A stretch of DNA of 49,711 nt from an uncultured Collinsella sp. (GCA_900543505.1 UQSB01000012.1:1-49711), one strand, 5' to 3'; shown: positions 7,585 through 16,210, counted from the first letter of the stretch. Translations and numbers: made by a program. The notes: generated from the sequence alone by a model not told the origin.

Positions 7585-7651
7585 TTGACATTGTGTCAAA
7601 AATAGTATTGACGAACCGTCAACAATATTCAAGACTGTTAGGCGAACGGTC
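7585..7651. promoter_or_regulatory. Three palindromes in the flavoprotein/TetR divergent region
   Basis: TTGACATTGTGTCAA (7585-7599) and TTGACGAACCGTCAA (7608-7622) are perfect 6-bp-arm palindromes with 3-base centres, 23 bp apart. A weaker one, GACTGTTAGGCGAACGGTC, follows at 7633-7651. They sit between two divergent genes, one encoding a TetR repressor, and so are likely its operators, with autoregulation. This assignment is inferred from position and symmetry. Confidence 0.65.
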
Positions 7652-7680
7652 AGGCAAAAGAGGATGAAAGGCGGCAAAAC

Positions 7681-8343
7681 ATGGGCAACAACACAGCGGA
7701 TATCTCTGTGGTCGATGCCGTCCCCGCATCCGATAGCGCGGCAAAGCGCCTGACGGGCGACGAACGCCGTCGCGAGATCCTCGATGCCGTGCGCACCGTA
7801 AGCTCCGAGCTGGGCGTGTCCCACCTATCGGTATCGGCCGTGACCAAGCGAGCCGGCTGCACGCGCTCGCTGTTCTACCACTACTTCGCCGACATGGACG
7901 CCGCCGTCACCGCCGTCATGGACGAGGCAATCGACGGTTTTATCTCCGAGCTCGAGCAGTGGAATGCCGGCCGCACCGTTGGTGATATCGAGGGCGCGCT
8001 CGACACCGTCGCCCCGCTCTTTAAACGCCTGGTCGCCAGCGGCCACGAGCTGCCGAGCACGCTCACCTCGAGCAGCGGCGCGCTCTACGGCGGCTTTTTG
8101 CACAACGTGGTCCAGCGCGTGGCGCAGTATATCTGCGATACCACCGTGGTGGATTTTGTCGCCCATCATGAGCTACGCATCGACCATGTCTACGAGACGT
8201 TCTACACCCTCATCATGGGTCTTTTGATGTATATCCGCACGCACCCCGATGTGCCCGACGAGACGGTCAAGGAAATCATCGCCTCGACACTCCATATCGA
8301 GGGCTATACCGCCAAGTATCCGGAGCGCAAGCCCCAGAACTGA
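7681..8343 (+). CDS. TetR/AcrR family transcriptional regulator
   Basis: 220 residues. The N-terminal helix-turn-helix spans about 22-70 (RREILDAVRTVSSELGVSHL, then VTKRAGCTRSLFYHYFADMD), a typical TetR DNA-binding domain with the Y-H-Y-F motif. The rest is helical and would hold the ligand pocket; no ligand can be predicted. The start is supported by AAAGGCGG upstream. It is divergent from the flavoprotein gene and followed by a membrane-protein gene 62 bp away in the same direction. The palindromes in front suggest it represses both directions. Confidence 0.9.
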   Translation: MGNNTADISVVDAVPASDSAAKRLTGDERRREILDAVRTVSSELGVSHLSVSAVTKRAGCTRSLFYHYFADMDAAVTAVMDEAIDGFISELEQWNAGRTVGDIEGALDTVAPLFKRLVASGHELPSTLTSSSGALYGGFLHNVVQRVAQYICDTTVVDFVAHHELRIDHVYETFYTLIMGLLMYIRTHPDVPDETVKEIIASTLHIEGYTAKYPERKPQN

Positions 8344-8405
8344 CGACATTTGGCCAAACTGCCCGCGACGGAAGAGGGGCCGCGGGCGTGTGAAAGGAGA
8401 GCAGC

Positions 8406-9413
8406 ATGCTGTTCGATGTTTGGGGTAGCAATACCCTTATCCACTGGGTCGGCTGGGCCATGGTCTTTATTGGCCTGATCGTGCTCAACGAGGTCGGCCG
8501 CCGCACCAAGCTGGGCGCGGCAATCATCTTTGGCGTGGCTCCGCTGGCCATGACCATCTACTGCGTCGCTATCGCCATCGGCGTTTCGCAGGGCGCCGAG
8601 TGGGCGCTCACCAACCCCACCCATGTGTACCAGAACAGCTGGTTCCACTACGCCAAGGTCTACGCGGCGTTGGCCGGTTGCTGGGGCTTCATCGCCATTA
8701 AGTATCAGTGGGGCAAGATCGGCAAGGCACACTGGTTCCGCGCGTGGCCGTTTGTGATCGTCGCCATCAACATCATGATCGCCGTCGTGTCCGACTTTGA
8801 GAGCGCCTATCACTTCTTTGTCCTGGGCCAGTCCACTTGGGTCACCTCCGAAGGTGCTACGCAACTTGCCGGCTGGAACAACGTGTTCAACGGCATCGCC
8901 GGTATCATCAACATCTTCTGCATGACCGGTTGGTGGAGCGTCTACGCCTCCGAGGACAAGACCGACATGCTGTGGCCCGACATGACCTGGGTCTACATCA
9001 TCGCCTACGATATCTGGAACTTCTGCTACACCCACAACTGCCTGCCCACCCACTCCTGGTTCTGCGGCTTTGCGCTGCTGCTGGCGCCCACCGTCGCCGC
9101 CTTTATCTGGAACAAGGGCGGCTGGATTCAGAACCGCGCCTTTACGCTGGCCATTTGGTGCATGTTTGCCCAGGTGTTCCCGTTCTTCCAGGAGGAGTCC
9201 ATCTTTGTGACCCACTCCACGCTCGACCCCGTCGCCGCCACCGCGGTCTCGATCGCCGCGCTGATCGCCAACATCGCCGCGATCATCTACATCGCCTACC
9301 GCGCCAAGAAGCTCGGCCGCAATCCCTACAAGCAGGATGTCTTTGAGGGCACCAGCGATTGGGAGAAGGCCACCGCCCGCCGTGCCAAGGTTGATTACGC
9401 GCACGCCGAGTAA
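8406..9413 (+). CDS. Multi-spanning membrane protein, possibly DUF5692 family
   Basis: 335 residues with about eight hydrophobic segments separated by short loops, rich in Trp (for example HWVGWAMVFIGLIVL and FRAWPFVIVAINIMIAVV). The conserved-looking loop NEVGRRTKLGAAI follows the first helix. I recall similar coriobacterial proteins under DUF5692, but this cannot be checked here. The C-terminal 40 residues are polar and cytoplasmic in character. GAAAGGAGAGCAGC precedes the ATG. It follows the TetR gene, so it probably belongs to the same regulated unit as the divergent flavoprotein; a redox or transport role at the membrane is only a guess. Confidence 0.7.
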   Translation: MLFDVWGSNTLIHWVGWAMVFIGLIVLNEVGRRTKLGAAIIFGVAPLAMTIYCVAIAIGVSQGAEWALTNPTHVYQNSWFHYAKVYAALAGCWGFIAIKYQWGKIGKAHWFRAWPFVIVAINIMIAVVSDFESAYHFFVLGQSTWVTSEGATQLAGWNNVFNGIAGIINIFCMTGWWSVYASEDKTDMLWPDMTWVYIIAYDIWNFCYTHNCLPTHSWFCGFALLLAPTVAAFIWNKGGWIQNRAFTLAIWCMFAQVFPFFQEESIFVTHSTLDPVAATAVSIAALIANIAAIIYIAYRAKKLGRNPYKQDVFEGTSDWEKATARRAKVDYAHAE

Positions 9414-9485
9414 CATGCCCGGCGCAAACGCCGCTTGAATGTGAAGCAGCATAGCCGGCTCCGCGCAACTCAACGCATTGCAGAA

Positions 9486-9524
9486 CCCCCGGAATGTGAT
9501 TCGTCCGCGTTCCGGGGGCCTTTT
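9486..9524 (+). terminator. Rho-independent terminator after the membrane-protein gene
   Basis: CCCCCGGAA (9486-9494) pairs with TTCCGGGGG (9510-9518), followed by CCTTTTGC. It ends the tetR/membrane-protein unit on the plus strand, 72 bp past the stop. Confidence 0.75.
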
Positions 9525-9645
9525 GCTGCCGCGAGGATGCGGCCGAACGATGCGCTCAGGTTAAATCGGATCTTATATTTCGTATGCGCTTTATATGGCT
9601 CCATTTTCGGGTACAGTGTTGAGCCGATATTGCATTGGGGGATAT

Positions 9646-11127
9646 ATGAGCGATGAGACGTATGGCCGCGAGGATGCGGCCCAGGATGCGGAAGCATGTG
9701 CCGAAGCCCTGGAGAGCCTTGACCGGATCGCGCTAGACGAGCTCTCGTTTAGCGATTCGGTCGTCGACGCGCAAGACGAGGTGCACGAAGACACTGAGGA
9801 CGAAGGCGGCGACGCCAAAGACGCTCCTGACGAAGCCGAAGAGGACGATAGCGAGGCCGACGACCAGCCCGAATCCGACACGGGCGAGGAAACCGTCTTG
9901 CTCGACAGCTTACCGGCCGAGGATTCGCTGACTCGCGAGCTTCCTGGCCTGGGTTCCGCACCAGCCGTGGATGAGACCATCGCCATGGGCGATATTCCCC
10001 TGCCGTCCGTTCCCTCGGCACACGAAGCCGAGGTCCGCCATCGCAAGATGTCGCCCAAGCGCCGCAATCTGATGGTCGCCGGTGTCGTGGCCGTCGCGCT
10101 CGTCGCCGGCGGTGCAGGCTATGCTGCCTGGAACGGATATCAGCAAGAGCAGGCTGCAGCTGTCGCCGCCAATGCCCACACGATGATGTCGGTGCAGATT
10201 GGCGTGCATGCCGCGGGCCTCGACTGTTCCACCGGCTCCAAGATTCCCGTACAGGTAAGCGGTCAGGACGCTGATGGCTCCTCCGTGAGCGAAACGCTCT
10301 ATGTTGACGAGCACGGCCGCGGCATCAAACTGCTACCCGGTGACTACACGCTCTCCATTGCCGCCTCCCCCATCGCGTCCGACGGCACCGTCTATACCGT
10401 GCCGACCACCAAGGCGCAGGTCATGATCAAGAGCGACGGACAGGACCTAAGCAGCCAGGCCGCCTTTGAGCTTAAGGTGCCTTCGGCCGACACGGTAACC
10501 GACGACCAGATCGATGCCGCCGCCAAATATGCCGAGGAGGGAGGCGCGAGCTCCGCCGCTACCGCCAAGGTGCTCCAGCAGGCGGCAACCGCGCGGCGCG
10601 ACGCCGCCGTCAATGCCGTGAGCGCGCAAAAGGCACAGGCGGCCCGTGATGCCGACGCCCGTCACAAGGCAACCGACCTCTACCAGCTCGATATCCCCGT
10701 CGAATGGTACGGCAAGGTCGAGACTTGGCAAAATGGCAGCACGCTATGCATCTATCTTGCCGGCGACAGCGATACGCCGATTGTGACGCTCGTCGCGGTG
10801 CGCGAGGGCGAGAGCTTTACGCCCGATGAGGGCGATACGGTTTTGGGTGCGGCCAATCTAGGCAACGGTTATACCGTCTACGCCAGCGGCCCCGTCTATC
10901 CGTACGTGGTGCCCCAGACCATCAACGGACGGGCGCAGAATCCCGTGTCGACCTACCCCATGGACACGGCCATTGAGCTTGTCGAGCTTACGACCGGCAA
11001 CCGCTACACCTATAGCCAGATCAAGAACGTACTGGTCGGCAAAGACGGCAAAGCCGACGCCGCGACCAAACTCGAGACCGACTACCTCGCCCAGATTCTG
11101 ATGCCGAGCATCAAAGCCCAGGACTAG
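9646..11127 (+). CDS. Anchored envelope protein with acidic cytoplasmic N-terminus
   Basis: 493 residues, family not recognised. Residues 1-130 are extremely acidic and low in complexity (runs of D and E between 40 and 80). A basic patch (RHRKMSPKRRN, 131-141) leads into a single membrane helix (about 142-162), so the N-terminus should be cytoplasmic and the C-terminal 330 residues outside. The outer part has an Ala-rich helical stretch (about 290-345) between two regions with beta character. The start at 9646 has GGGGG four bases upstream; an upstream ATG at 9595 has no ribosome site. A single gene: a terminator lies before it and a convergent ATPase gene after it. Envelope function unknown. 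Confidence 0.75.
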   Translation: MSDETYGREDAAQDAEACAEALESLDRIALDELSFSDSVVDAQDEVHEDTEDEGGDAKDAPDEAEEDDSEADDQPESDTGEETVLLDSLPAEDSLTRELPGLGSAPAVDETIAMGDIPLPSVPSAHEAEVRHRKMSPKRRNLMVAGVVAVALVAGGAGYAAWNGYQQEQAAAVAANAHTMMSVQIGVHAAGLDCSTGSKIPVQVSGQDADGSSVSETLYVDEHGRGIKLLPGDYTLSIAASPIASDGTVYTVPTTKAQVMIKSDGQDLSSQAAFELKVPSADTVTDDQIDAAAKYAEEGGASSAATAKVLQQAATARRDAAVNAVSAQKAQAARDADARHKATDLYQLDIPVEWYGKVETWQNGSTLCIYLAGDSDTPIVTLVAVREGESFTPDEGDTVLGAANLGNGYTVYASGPVYPYVVPQTINGRAQNPVSTYPMDTAIELVELTTGNRYTYSQIKNVLVGKDGKADAATKLETDYLAQILMPSIKAQD

Positions 11128-11171
11128 CGGACCATGACACCTGAGTCCTGGCCTCGCAAATCCATAGACGA

Positions 11172-12524
11172 TTAGGAAAGGAGCCACTTCCATGCGGGCA
11201 CAGCATGTACCACGCCGTGTTTGCATGGAATATCGGCCTGCTCATCCATGGTAACGATTGCCGACTCGCCAAGATCAAACTGGGCCATCGCGGCATCGAG
11301 CGCGGCAATTTCGCGCTCGCGCGTTTTCTCGCTTGTCATATCCACACTTACCTGAATCAGGCCGTAAGCCTGCATGAGCAGTGCATCCCCAGCCACAAAG
11401 TCCACCTCATGGCTCTTGCTCTTCTCTTTGATCAGCAGGCGGCAGACCGATCCGATCCTCACCGCGGGAGTCCTTCTTCTTAGCGCGTTGAACACTGCGG
11501 TCTCGAGCCTCTGGCCCTGGTCCAATGCCGATGCGGGAGAGAATGCTCCAAACATCGCGGGATCGACGGCGTAGACCTTAGACGCAGACCGCGTATTATT
11601 TGCAAGCGAACGCGTGAATTCCGGCACCGAAAACAGCAGGTAGGCGTCCTCATAATACTCAAGTAAGTCGCTGAGCGTATTTCGACTGACGGGTATCTGT
11701 CTGCTCTTGAACTCGTTGTACACTTTGTTCACTGACAGCTCTCGTCCCGAAGATGCCATGCACCGCGCCAGAAACAGCGAGGCCAAACGGGGGTTCTTGA
11801 CGTCGTAACGTTCAACGACGTCCATGGCGACCGTTCGCGACGCATATTCCTGTAGCAGCTGAATCGCGTCTGCGGGCGTCTGCTCAAGTGTCGCGATGAA
11901 TCCCCCTCGCTCGAGATATCCGACCAGATGGTGTCTGAGCAACGCTGCATCGCTCGAGGAGAAGGGCGCGTTCGACTCAGGAACGCCCCCCGTCTTATAT
12001 CGGACGTATTCCGAAAAACTCAACGGAAAAAGCTCTCGCACAAGAGAACGGCCCCTGAACTCGCTCTTAAGTTCTGAGGACAGCATCTTAGAAGAAGATC
12101 CCGTCACGTAAACGGTCGCCTTCTCCGTATCGACCACGCGTCGCAGAAACGCACCCCATTCGGGTATTTCCTGGATCTCGTCAAAGAAAAGGTAGGCGCC
12201 CTCGCCTCGAGCAGCAGGATATAGTGCATAGAATGTATCGAGCACGTCCGCTAGTAGCGATGGCTCATACGGACGCAAGCGCTCATCCTCAAAATTGAAA
12301 TATAGCATCCGGTCAAGCTCGACGCCTTGGCCCTGAAGCCGCCGCATCTCCTGATACAGGCGATACGTCTTTCCACAACGACGGGCGCCCACAATCACAT
12401 ATACGATGTTGTCGCGCTTTGGCTCCTGCGGGTTGCCCAGATCAAGGTCGCGCTCAAAGACTTGCGGAATCCCCTGTTGCTCAAAGTCCTTTATTTTTTG
12501 AGCCACCAAGTCGTTGAATGCCAT
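11172..12524 (-). CDS. AAA-type ATPase with C-terminal DUF4143 domain
   Basis: 450 residues. The P-loop is GARRCGKT (46-53), Walker B is YLFFDE (111-116), and a sensor-like TGSSSKML follows at 141-148. The middle has a winged-helix-like section (VNKVYNEFKSRQIPVSRNTL). The C-terminal part, with KSKSHEVDFVAGD, matches the restriction-endonuclease-like fold assigned to DUF4143. Proteins of this kind are widespread, often singly encoded, and their role is unclear; some authors suggest links to defence or plasmid-like elements. Here the promoter is buried in a 25-bp-arm palindrome, and the base composition looks a little less GC-rich than neighbouring genes, which fits an accessory gene. Convergent with the envelope-protein gene. 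Confidence 0.88.
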   Translation of the reverse strand: MAFNDLVAQKIKDFEQQGIPQVFERDLDLGNPQEPKRDNIVYVIVGARRCGKTYRLYQEMRRLQGQGVELDRMLYFNFEDERLRPYEPSLLADVLDTFYALYPAARGEGAYLFFDEIQEIPEWGAFLRRVVDTEKATVYVTGSSSKMLSSELKSEFRGRSLVRELFPLSFSEYVRYKTGGVPESNAPFSSSDAALLRHHLVGYLERGGFIATLEQTPADAIQLLQEYASRTVAMDVVERYDVKNPRLASLFLARCMASSGRELSVNKVYNEFKSRQIPVSRNTLSDLLEYYEDAYLLFSVPEFTRSLANNTRSASKVYAVDPAMFGAFSPASALDQGQRLETAVFNALRRRTPAVRIGSVCRLLIKEKSKSHEVDFVAGDALLMQAYGLIQVSVDMTSEKTREREIAALDAAMAQFDLGESAIVTMDEQADIPCKHGVVHAVPAWKWLLS

Positions 12525-12532
12525 AATTCTCC

Positions 12533-12592
12533 AATCTTGCTCTCCTGCTAATCAAGATTATAACGATTCTTGATTAGCAGGAGAGCAAGATT
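12533..12592. promoter_or_regulatory. Perfect 25-bp-arm palindrome over the ATPase promoter
   Basis: Bases 12533-12557 are the exact reverse complement of 12568-12592, with a 10-base centre. On the minus strand the centre provides TTATAA, a likely -10 box, 35 bp before the ATPase ATG. A partial further copy of the half-site TCTTGATTA follows at 12601-12609. It could be an operator for an unlinked or self-encoded regulator, or a hairpin at the 5' end of the mRNA. Confidence 0.75.
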
Positions 12593-12697
12593 ATGCGTAT
12601 CTTGATTAATGGATAAGCAAGTTTTCTATTAGTGGCCCCTCCCGGAGGATATCGAGCAGCCGAGGGGGGCAGGCATGAACGCCTCTAGCCGAAAACA

Positions 12698-12733
12698 AAG
12701 TAGCTAAAAAGCCCCGTCCCAAATGAGCTACTT
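12698..12733 (-). terminator. Hairpin after the small Pro/Ala-rich protein
   Basis: AAGTAGCT (12698-12705) pairs with AGCTACTT (12726-12733), overlapping the stop codon. On the minus strand TTGTTTTCGG follows. The 20-base loop and 8-bp stem make it a moderate terminator. Confidence 0.4.
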
Positions 12734-12926
12734 AACGCCAGGGGTCAGCTTCGAAGAGAGGCTCGCGCTCCGGGCGGCGATCGCTGTAGGGATCGTAGCC
12801 GTCGTCGTCCTCGTTCTCGGCGCGGATGCAGGGATCGCGCGGCTTGGGTGCCGGCTTATGCGCAGGCTTGGGTGCGGCGGGTGCAGCATCGGTCGCCGGC
12901 GCGCTTGTCTTGATCTCGTCTTTCAT
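12732..12926 (-). CDS. Small Pro/Ala-rich charged protein, unknown
   Basis: 64 residues from the ATG at 12926, which has AAGGAG eight bases upstream; two upstream ATGs in the same frame are too close to that site. Residues 6-30 are Ala/Pro/Lys-rich (APKPAHKPAPKPRDP), and the rest is acidic with tyrosines (ENEDDDGYDPYSD), ending EADPWR. It is probably disordered and cytoplasmic, with no signal peptide. No family recognised. It lies downstream of clpB on the same strand, but a strong terminator separates the two. Confidence 0.6.
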   Translation of the reverse strand: MKDEIKTSAPATDAAPAAPKPAHKPAPKPRDPCIRAENEDDDGYDPYSDRRPEREPLFEADPWR

Positions 12927-12975
12927 CTGCATAGCTCCTTGCATCGCATCCGTTCAGCATTATCGATTGTCGCAC

Positions 12976-13012
12976 GAAAAAGGGCGGCGGACCCAATTGG
13001 ATCCGCCGCCCT
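12976..13012 (-). terminator. clpB terminator
   Basis: AGGGCGGCGGA (12981-12991) pairs with TCCGCCGCCCT (13002-13012). On the minus strand the stem is followed by TTTTTCG, a good T-tract. It lies 46 bp past the clpB stop. Confidence 0.85.
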
Positions 13013-13057
13013 TGGCGTTCGGCTCAAAAGGCAGATTGTAAGGCATGCGCCAAAAAC

Positions 13058-15685
13058 CTACTGCGCGTTGGGGACCTCGTAGGTGGCCGCCGGCGTGTTG
13101 TCGCACACGACGGTAAAGCCGCCGTCCTTGTCGGCATCGACCGTCACCTGATCGCCCTCGCGCACCGTACCGTCGATGATGGCGGCGGCGATGGCGTCCA
13201 CGACCTCGCGCTGGACCAGGCGCTTGAGCGGACGGGCACCGAACACGGGGTCCAGGCCACCCACGGCGAGCATCTGCTTGGCCGCCGGGGTGATGGCAAG
13301 CGTCATGCGCTCCTTGGCCAGACGTGCACGGACATCGGCAAGCTGGATATCGACGATCTTTTCGATTTGCGCCATGCCGAGCGGATGGAACACCACGATA
13401 TCGTCGATGCGGTTGAGGAACTCGGGGCGGAAGGTCTGAGCCATGGCCGCATCGACCTGATGGCGCATCTCTTCCTCGTCCTTACCGGACAGATCGGCGA
13501 TGGCCTTGGAGCCCACGTTGGACGTCATGATGATAATCGTGTTCTTGAAGGACACCTGGCGACCCTGGCCATCGGTCAGACGGCCGTCATCAAGCACCTG
13601 CAACAGCACGTTGAAGACATCCGGATGAGCCTTCTCCATCTCGTCGAGCAAGATTACGGAGTACGGACGACGGCGCACGGCCTCGGTTAGCTGGCCGCCC
13701 TCGTCGTAGCCCACGTATCCCGGAGGCGCACCGATCAGACGCTGGACGCTGAACTTCTCCATATACTCGGACATGTCGATACGCACGAGCGCGCGCTCGT
13801 CATCGAACAGGCACTCGGCCAGCGCCTTGGCGAGCTCGGTCTTGCCTACGCCGGTGGGGCCCAGGAAGAAGAAGCTGCCGATGGGCTTGTCCGGATCGGA
13901 GAGGCCCGCACGGATACGGCGCACGGCCGCGGCCACAGCGGACACGGCCTCGTCCTGACCGATGACGCGCTTATGCAGCTCGCCCTCCAGGCCCTTGAGC
14001 TTGTCGAGCTCGCCCTGCATCATCTTGGACACGGGCACGCCGGTCCAGGCACTCACGACCTCGGCAATCTCGTCGGAGGTCACCTGCTCGTTGAGGCCCT
14101 CGCCGTCCTGCTCTTTTTGTGCCTCGAGCGCAGCCTCGGAATCCTGAATCTGCTGCTGCAGACCCGGAATCACGGAGTAGCGCAGCTCGGACGCACGGCC
14201 CAGATCGCCATTGCGCGTTGCGCGCTCCTCTTCGCTCTTGGCCTCGTCGAGCTGCCCCTTGAGCTCCTGCACGTGGTCGATAGCGTTCTTCTGGTTGAGC
14301 CAGCCGGCCTTTTGCACGTTGAGCTTTTCTTGGACCTCAGCGATCTCTTGGCGCAGAGCCTCCAGACGCTCCTTGGAGGCGTCGTCGGTCTCCTTCATGA
14401 GCGCCTGCTCCTCGATCTGCAGCTGGGTGAGCTGACGCGTGGTGGCGTCGATCTCGACCGGCATGCTGTCGAGCTCCATGCGCAGGCGGCTTGCCGCCTC
14501 ATCGACCAGGTCGATGGCCTTATCGGGCAGGAAGCGGTCAGCGATGTAGCGATCGGAGAGGTCGGCGGCGGCCACGAGCGCGCTATCGGTGATATGCACG
14601 CCGTGGAAGATCTCGTACTTCTCCTTGAGGCCACGCAGAATCGAGATGGTGTCCTCGACGGTGGGCTCGGAGACCATCACGGTCTGGAAACGTCGGGCGA
14701 GTGCCGCGTCCTTCTCGATGTACTTACGGTACTCGTCGAGCGTGGTCGCGCCGATCGCATGCAGGTCGCCACGGGCGAGCGCAGGCTTGAGGATGTTGCC
14801 GGCATCCATGGAGCCCTCGGTGGCACCCGCGCCCACGATGGTGTGGAGCTCATCGATGAACAGGATGACCTTACCCTCGGATTTTTGTACCTCCTTGAGC
14901 ACGGCCTTTAAGCGATCCTCGAACTCGCCGCGGTACTTGGCGCCGGCGACCAACGCGCTCATGTCGAGCTCGATAAGGTCGCGGTCGCGCAGGGTGCTCG
15001 GCACGTCGCCGGCCACGATACGCTGGGCGATGCCCTCGACGATGGCCGTCTTGCCGACGCCCGGCTCGCCGATGAGCACGGGGTTGTTCTTGGTGCGGCG
15101 GGACAGGACCTGGATGGTACGACGAATCTCGTCGGTACGGCCGATGACCGGGTCGAGCTTGCCGGCGCGGGCAAGGTCGCAGATATTGCGGCCGTACTGC
15201 TCCAGCGCCTCAAACTGGGTCTTGTCCTCGGCAGACGTCACGCGGTCGTCGCCGCGCAGCTCCTCGTAGACCTGCTCGATGCGCTCCTTGGTGACGCCGG
15301 CGTCGCGCAGTACGCGGCCCGCCTCGCCCTTGTCCTCGGCAAGCGCCATCAGCAAATGCTCGGTCACCACAAAGCTGTCGCCCATCTTGGTGGCCTTCTT
15401 CTCGGCCTTCTCGATGACGCGGACGAGCTCATTGGACAGGCCCATCTGCTGGCCCTCGCCCGAAACCTTGGGCGCGCGGTCGATGGCATCTTGTGTGGAG
15501 CGTGCAAGCTGGGCCGGATCGGCGCCGATGCGCTCGATGATCACGGAGATATTGCGCTCGCCGGCACCAAGCAGGGCGGACAGCAGGTGAATCGGCTCCA
15601 CCGCGCCGGCCTGCGCGTCGGCAGCCGTGCTCATGGCGGTCTGCAGCGCCTCGCGCGACGTCATTGCTAGCTTATCGATTCTCAT
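13058..15685 (-). CDS. clpB: ATP-dependent disaggregase ClpB
   Basis: 875 residues, the normal ClpB length. It pulls apart aggregated proteins together with DnaK/DnaJ/GrpE in the cytoplasm. In order: a ClpN domain (about 1-145), the first AAA+ module with GEPGVGKT (206-213), the long coiled-coil middle domain that marks ClpB and not ClpA/C (about 405-535), and the second AAA+ module with GPTGVGKT (about residue 610) and the LLDEMEKAHPDVFNVLLQVL box. The start has AGAGAGGTG upstream. Its upstream region shares a motif of about 40 bp with that of dnaK, so both are probably HspR targets. It is transcribed alone. Confidence 0.97.
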   Translation of the reverse strand: MRIDKLAMTSREALQTAMSTAADAQAGAVEPIHLLSALLGAGERNISVIIERIGADPAQLARSTQDAIDRAPKVSGEGQQMGLSNELVRVIEKAEKKATKMGDSFVVTEHLLMALAEDKGEAGRVLRDAGVTKERIEQVYEELRGDDRVTSAEDKTQFEALEQYGRNICDLARAGKLDPVIGRTDEIRRTIQVLSRRTKNNPVLIGEPGVGKTAIVEGIAQRIVAGDVPSTLRDRDLIELDMSALVAGAKYRGEFEDRLKAVLKEVQKSEGKVILFIDELHTIVGAGATEGSMDAGNILKPALARGDLHAIGATTLDEYRKYIEKDAALARRFQTVMVSEPTVEDTISILRGLKEKYEIFHGVHITDSALVAAADLSDRYIADRFLPDKAIDLVDEAASRLRMELDSMPVEIDATTRQLTQLQIEEQALMKETDDASKERLEALRQEIAEVQEKLNVQKAGWLNQKNAIDHVQELKGQLDEAKSEEERATRNGDLGRASELRYSVIPGLQQQIQDSEAALEAQKEQDGEGLNEQVTSDEIAEVVSAWTGVPVSKMMQGELDKLKGLEGELHKRVIGQDEAVSAVAAAVRRIRAGLSDPDKPIGSFFFLGPTGVGKTELAKALAECLFDDERALVRIDMSEYMEKFSVQRLIGAPPGYVGYDEGGQLTEAVRRRPYSVILLDEMEKAHPDVFNVLLQVLDDGRLTDGQGRQVSFKNTIIIMTSNVGSKAIADLSGKDEEEMRHQVDAAMAQTFRPEFLNRIDDIVVFHPLGMAQIEKIVDIQLADVRARLAKERMTLAITPAAKQMLAVGGLDPVFGARPLKRLVQREVVDAIAAAIIDGTVREGDQVTVDADKDGGFTVVCDNTPAATYEVPNAQ

Positions 15686-15769
15686 GGAATCACCTCTCTT
15701 GGGGCGGCCGCCCTACGGGGCGGCTTCACGTTGTTCGAGAAGTATTGTTGCCAGCTTTGCGCGATCTTA

Positions 15770-15807
15770 TACACAAATCTAAGTCTCTATATATAAGGTT
15801 TTCTGAG
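15770..15807 (-). promoter_or_regulatory. Heat-shock motif upstream of clpB
   Basis: On the plus strand the segment reads TACACAAATCTAAGTC, then an AT-rich centre, then ATATAAGGTTTTCTGAG. The dnaK upstream segment at 24721-24763 has the same order: TACAAAATCTAAGTC, ATATAAGATTT, CTCTGAG. Such a match in front of two heat-shock genes, with hspR in the window, points to the HspR site and overlapping promoter. It is not a textbook HAIR (CTTGAGT-N7-ACTCAAG). Confidence 0.6.
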
Positions 15808-15862
15808 TGATTGATGGATAGGGTACTGAGATGTCAGCCCGCCGCTGCCCAGGCGCACTACC

Positions 15863-16124
15863 ATCTCGATCTGTAACATCTAGCAGCAATTTTTGATCCT
15901 AGATGTTACAGATCGAGATGAAATGACCAGCGGCAACCGTTTGTCTCAATCTGTAACATCCACTCGGCAAATTAGGGTCTAACTGTTACAGATCGAGACA
16001 AACAGAAGACACCTGAATCGAAAATCTAAATCTGTAACACCAGGCCCACTTTTAGCGACCAAGATGTTACAAGTCGAGACAAACCGAGAACCACCACAAA
16101 GGTGCCTGTCCCCTTTGTGGTGGT
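15863..16124. repeat. Palindromic TGTAACA/TGTTACA repeat block A
   Basis: Four structures stand in a row. Unit 1 (15863-15921) has perfect 22-bp arms around a 15-base loop. Unit 2 (15941-16002) has imperfect arms beginning TTTGTCTC and ending GAGACAAA. Unit 3 (16027-16080) is degenerate but keeps TGTAACA and TGTTACA. A fourth hairpin (16090-16124) pairs ACCACCACAAAGG with CCTTTGTGGTGGT. The homology to block B at 17276-17452 goes on beyond the hairpins to about 16210. No open frame fits. Confidence 0.85.
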
Positions 16125-16210
16125 CCAGAGAAGAATCAGCCCCGATTAAAAGAGGCGACATCAAGCCCAGTCTACGCTTGGCGACCCAAGACCCAGCGAG
16201 AACGCAGCGA

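Noticed and set aside
4997..7588. A long plus-strand frame of about 860 codons opposite the flavoprotein gene.
   Set aside because: Shadow of the real gene; His/Leu/Gly-rich product with no motif and no ribosome site.
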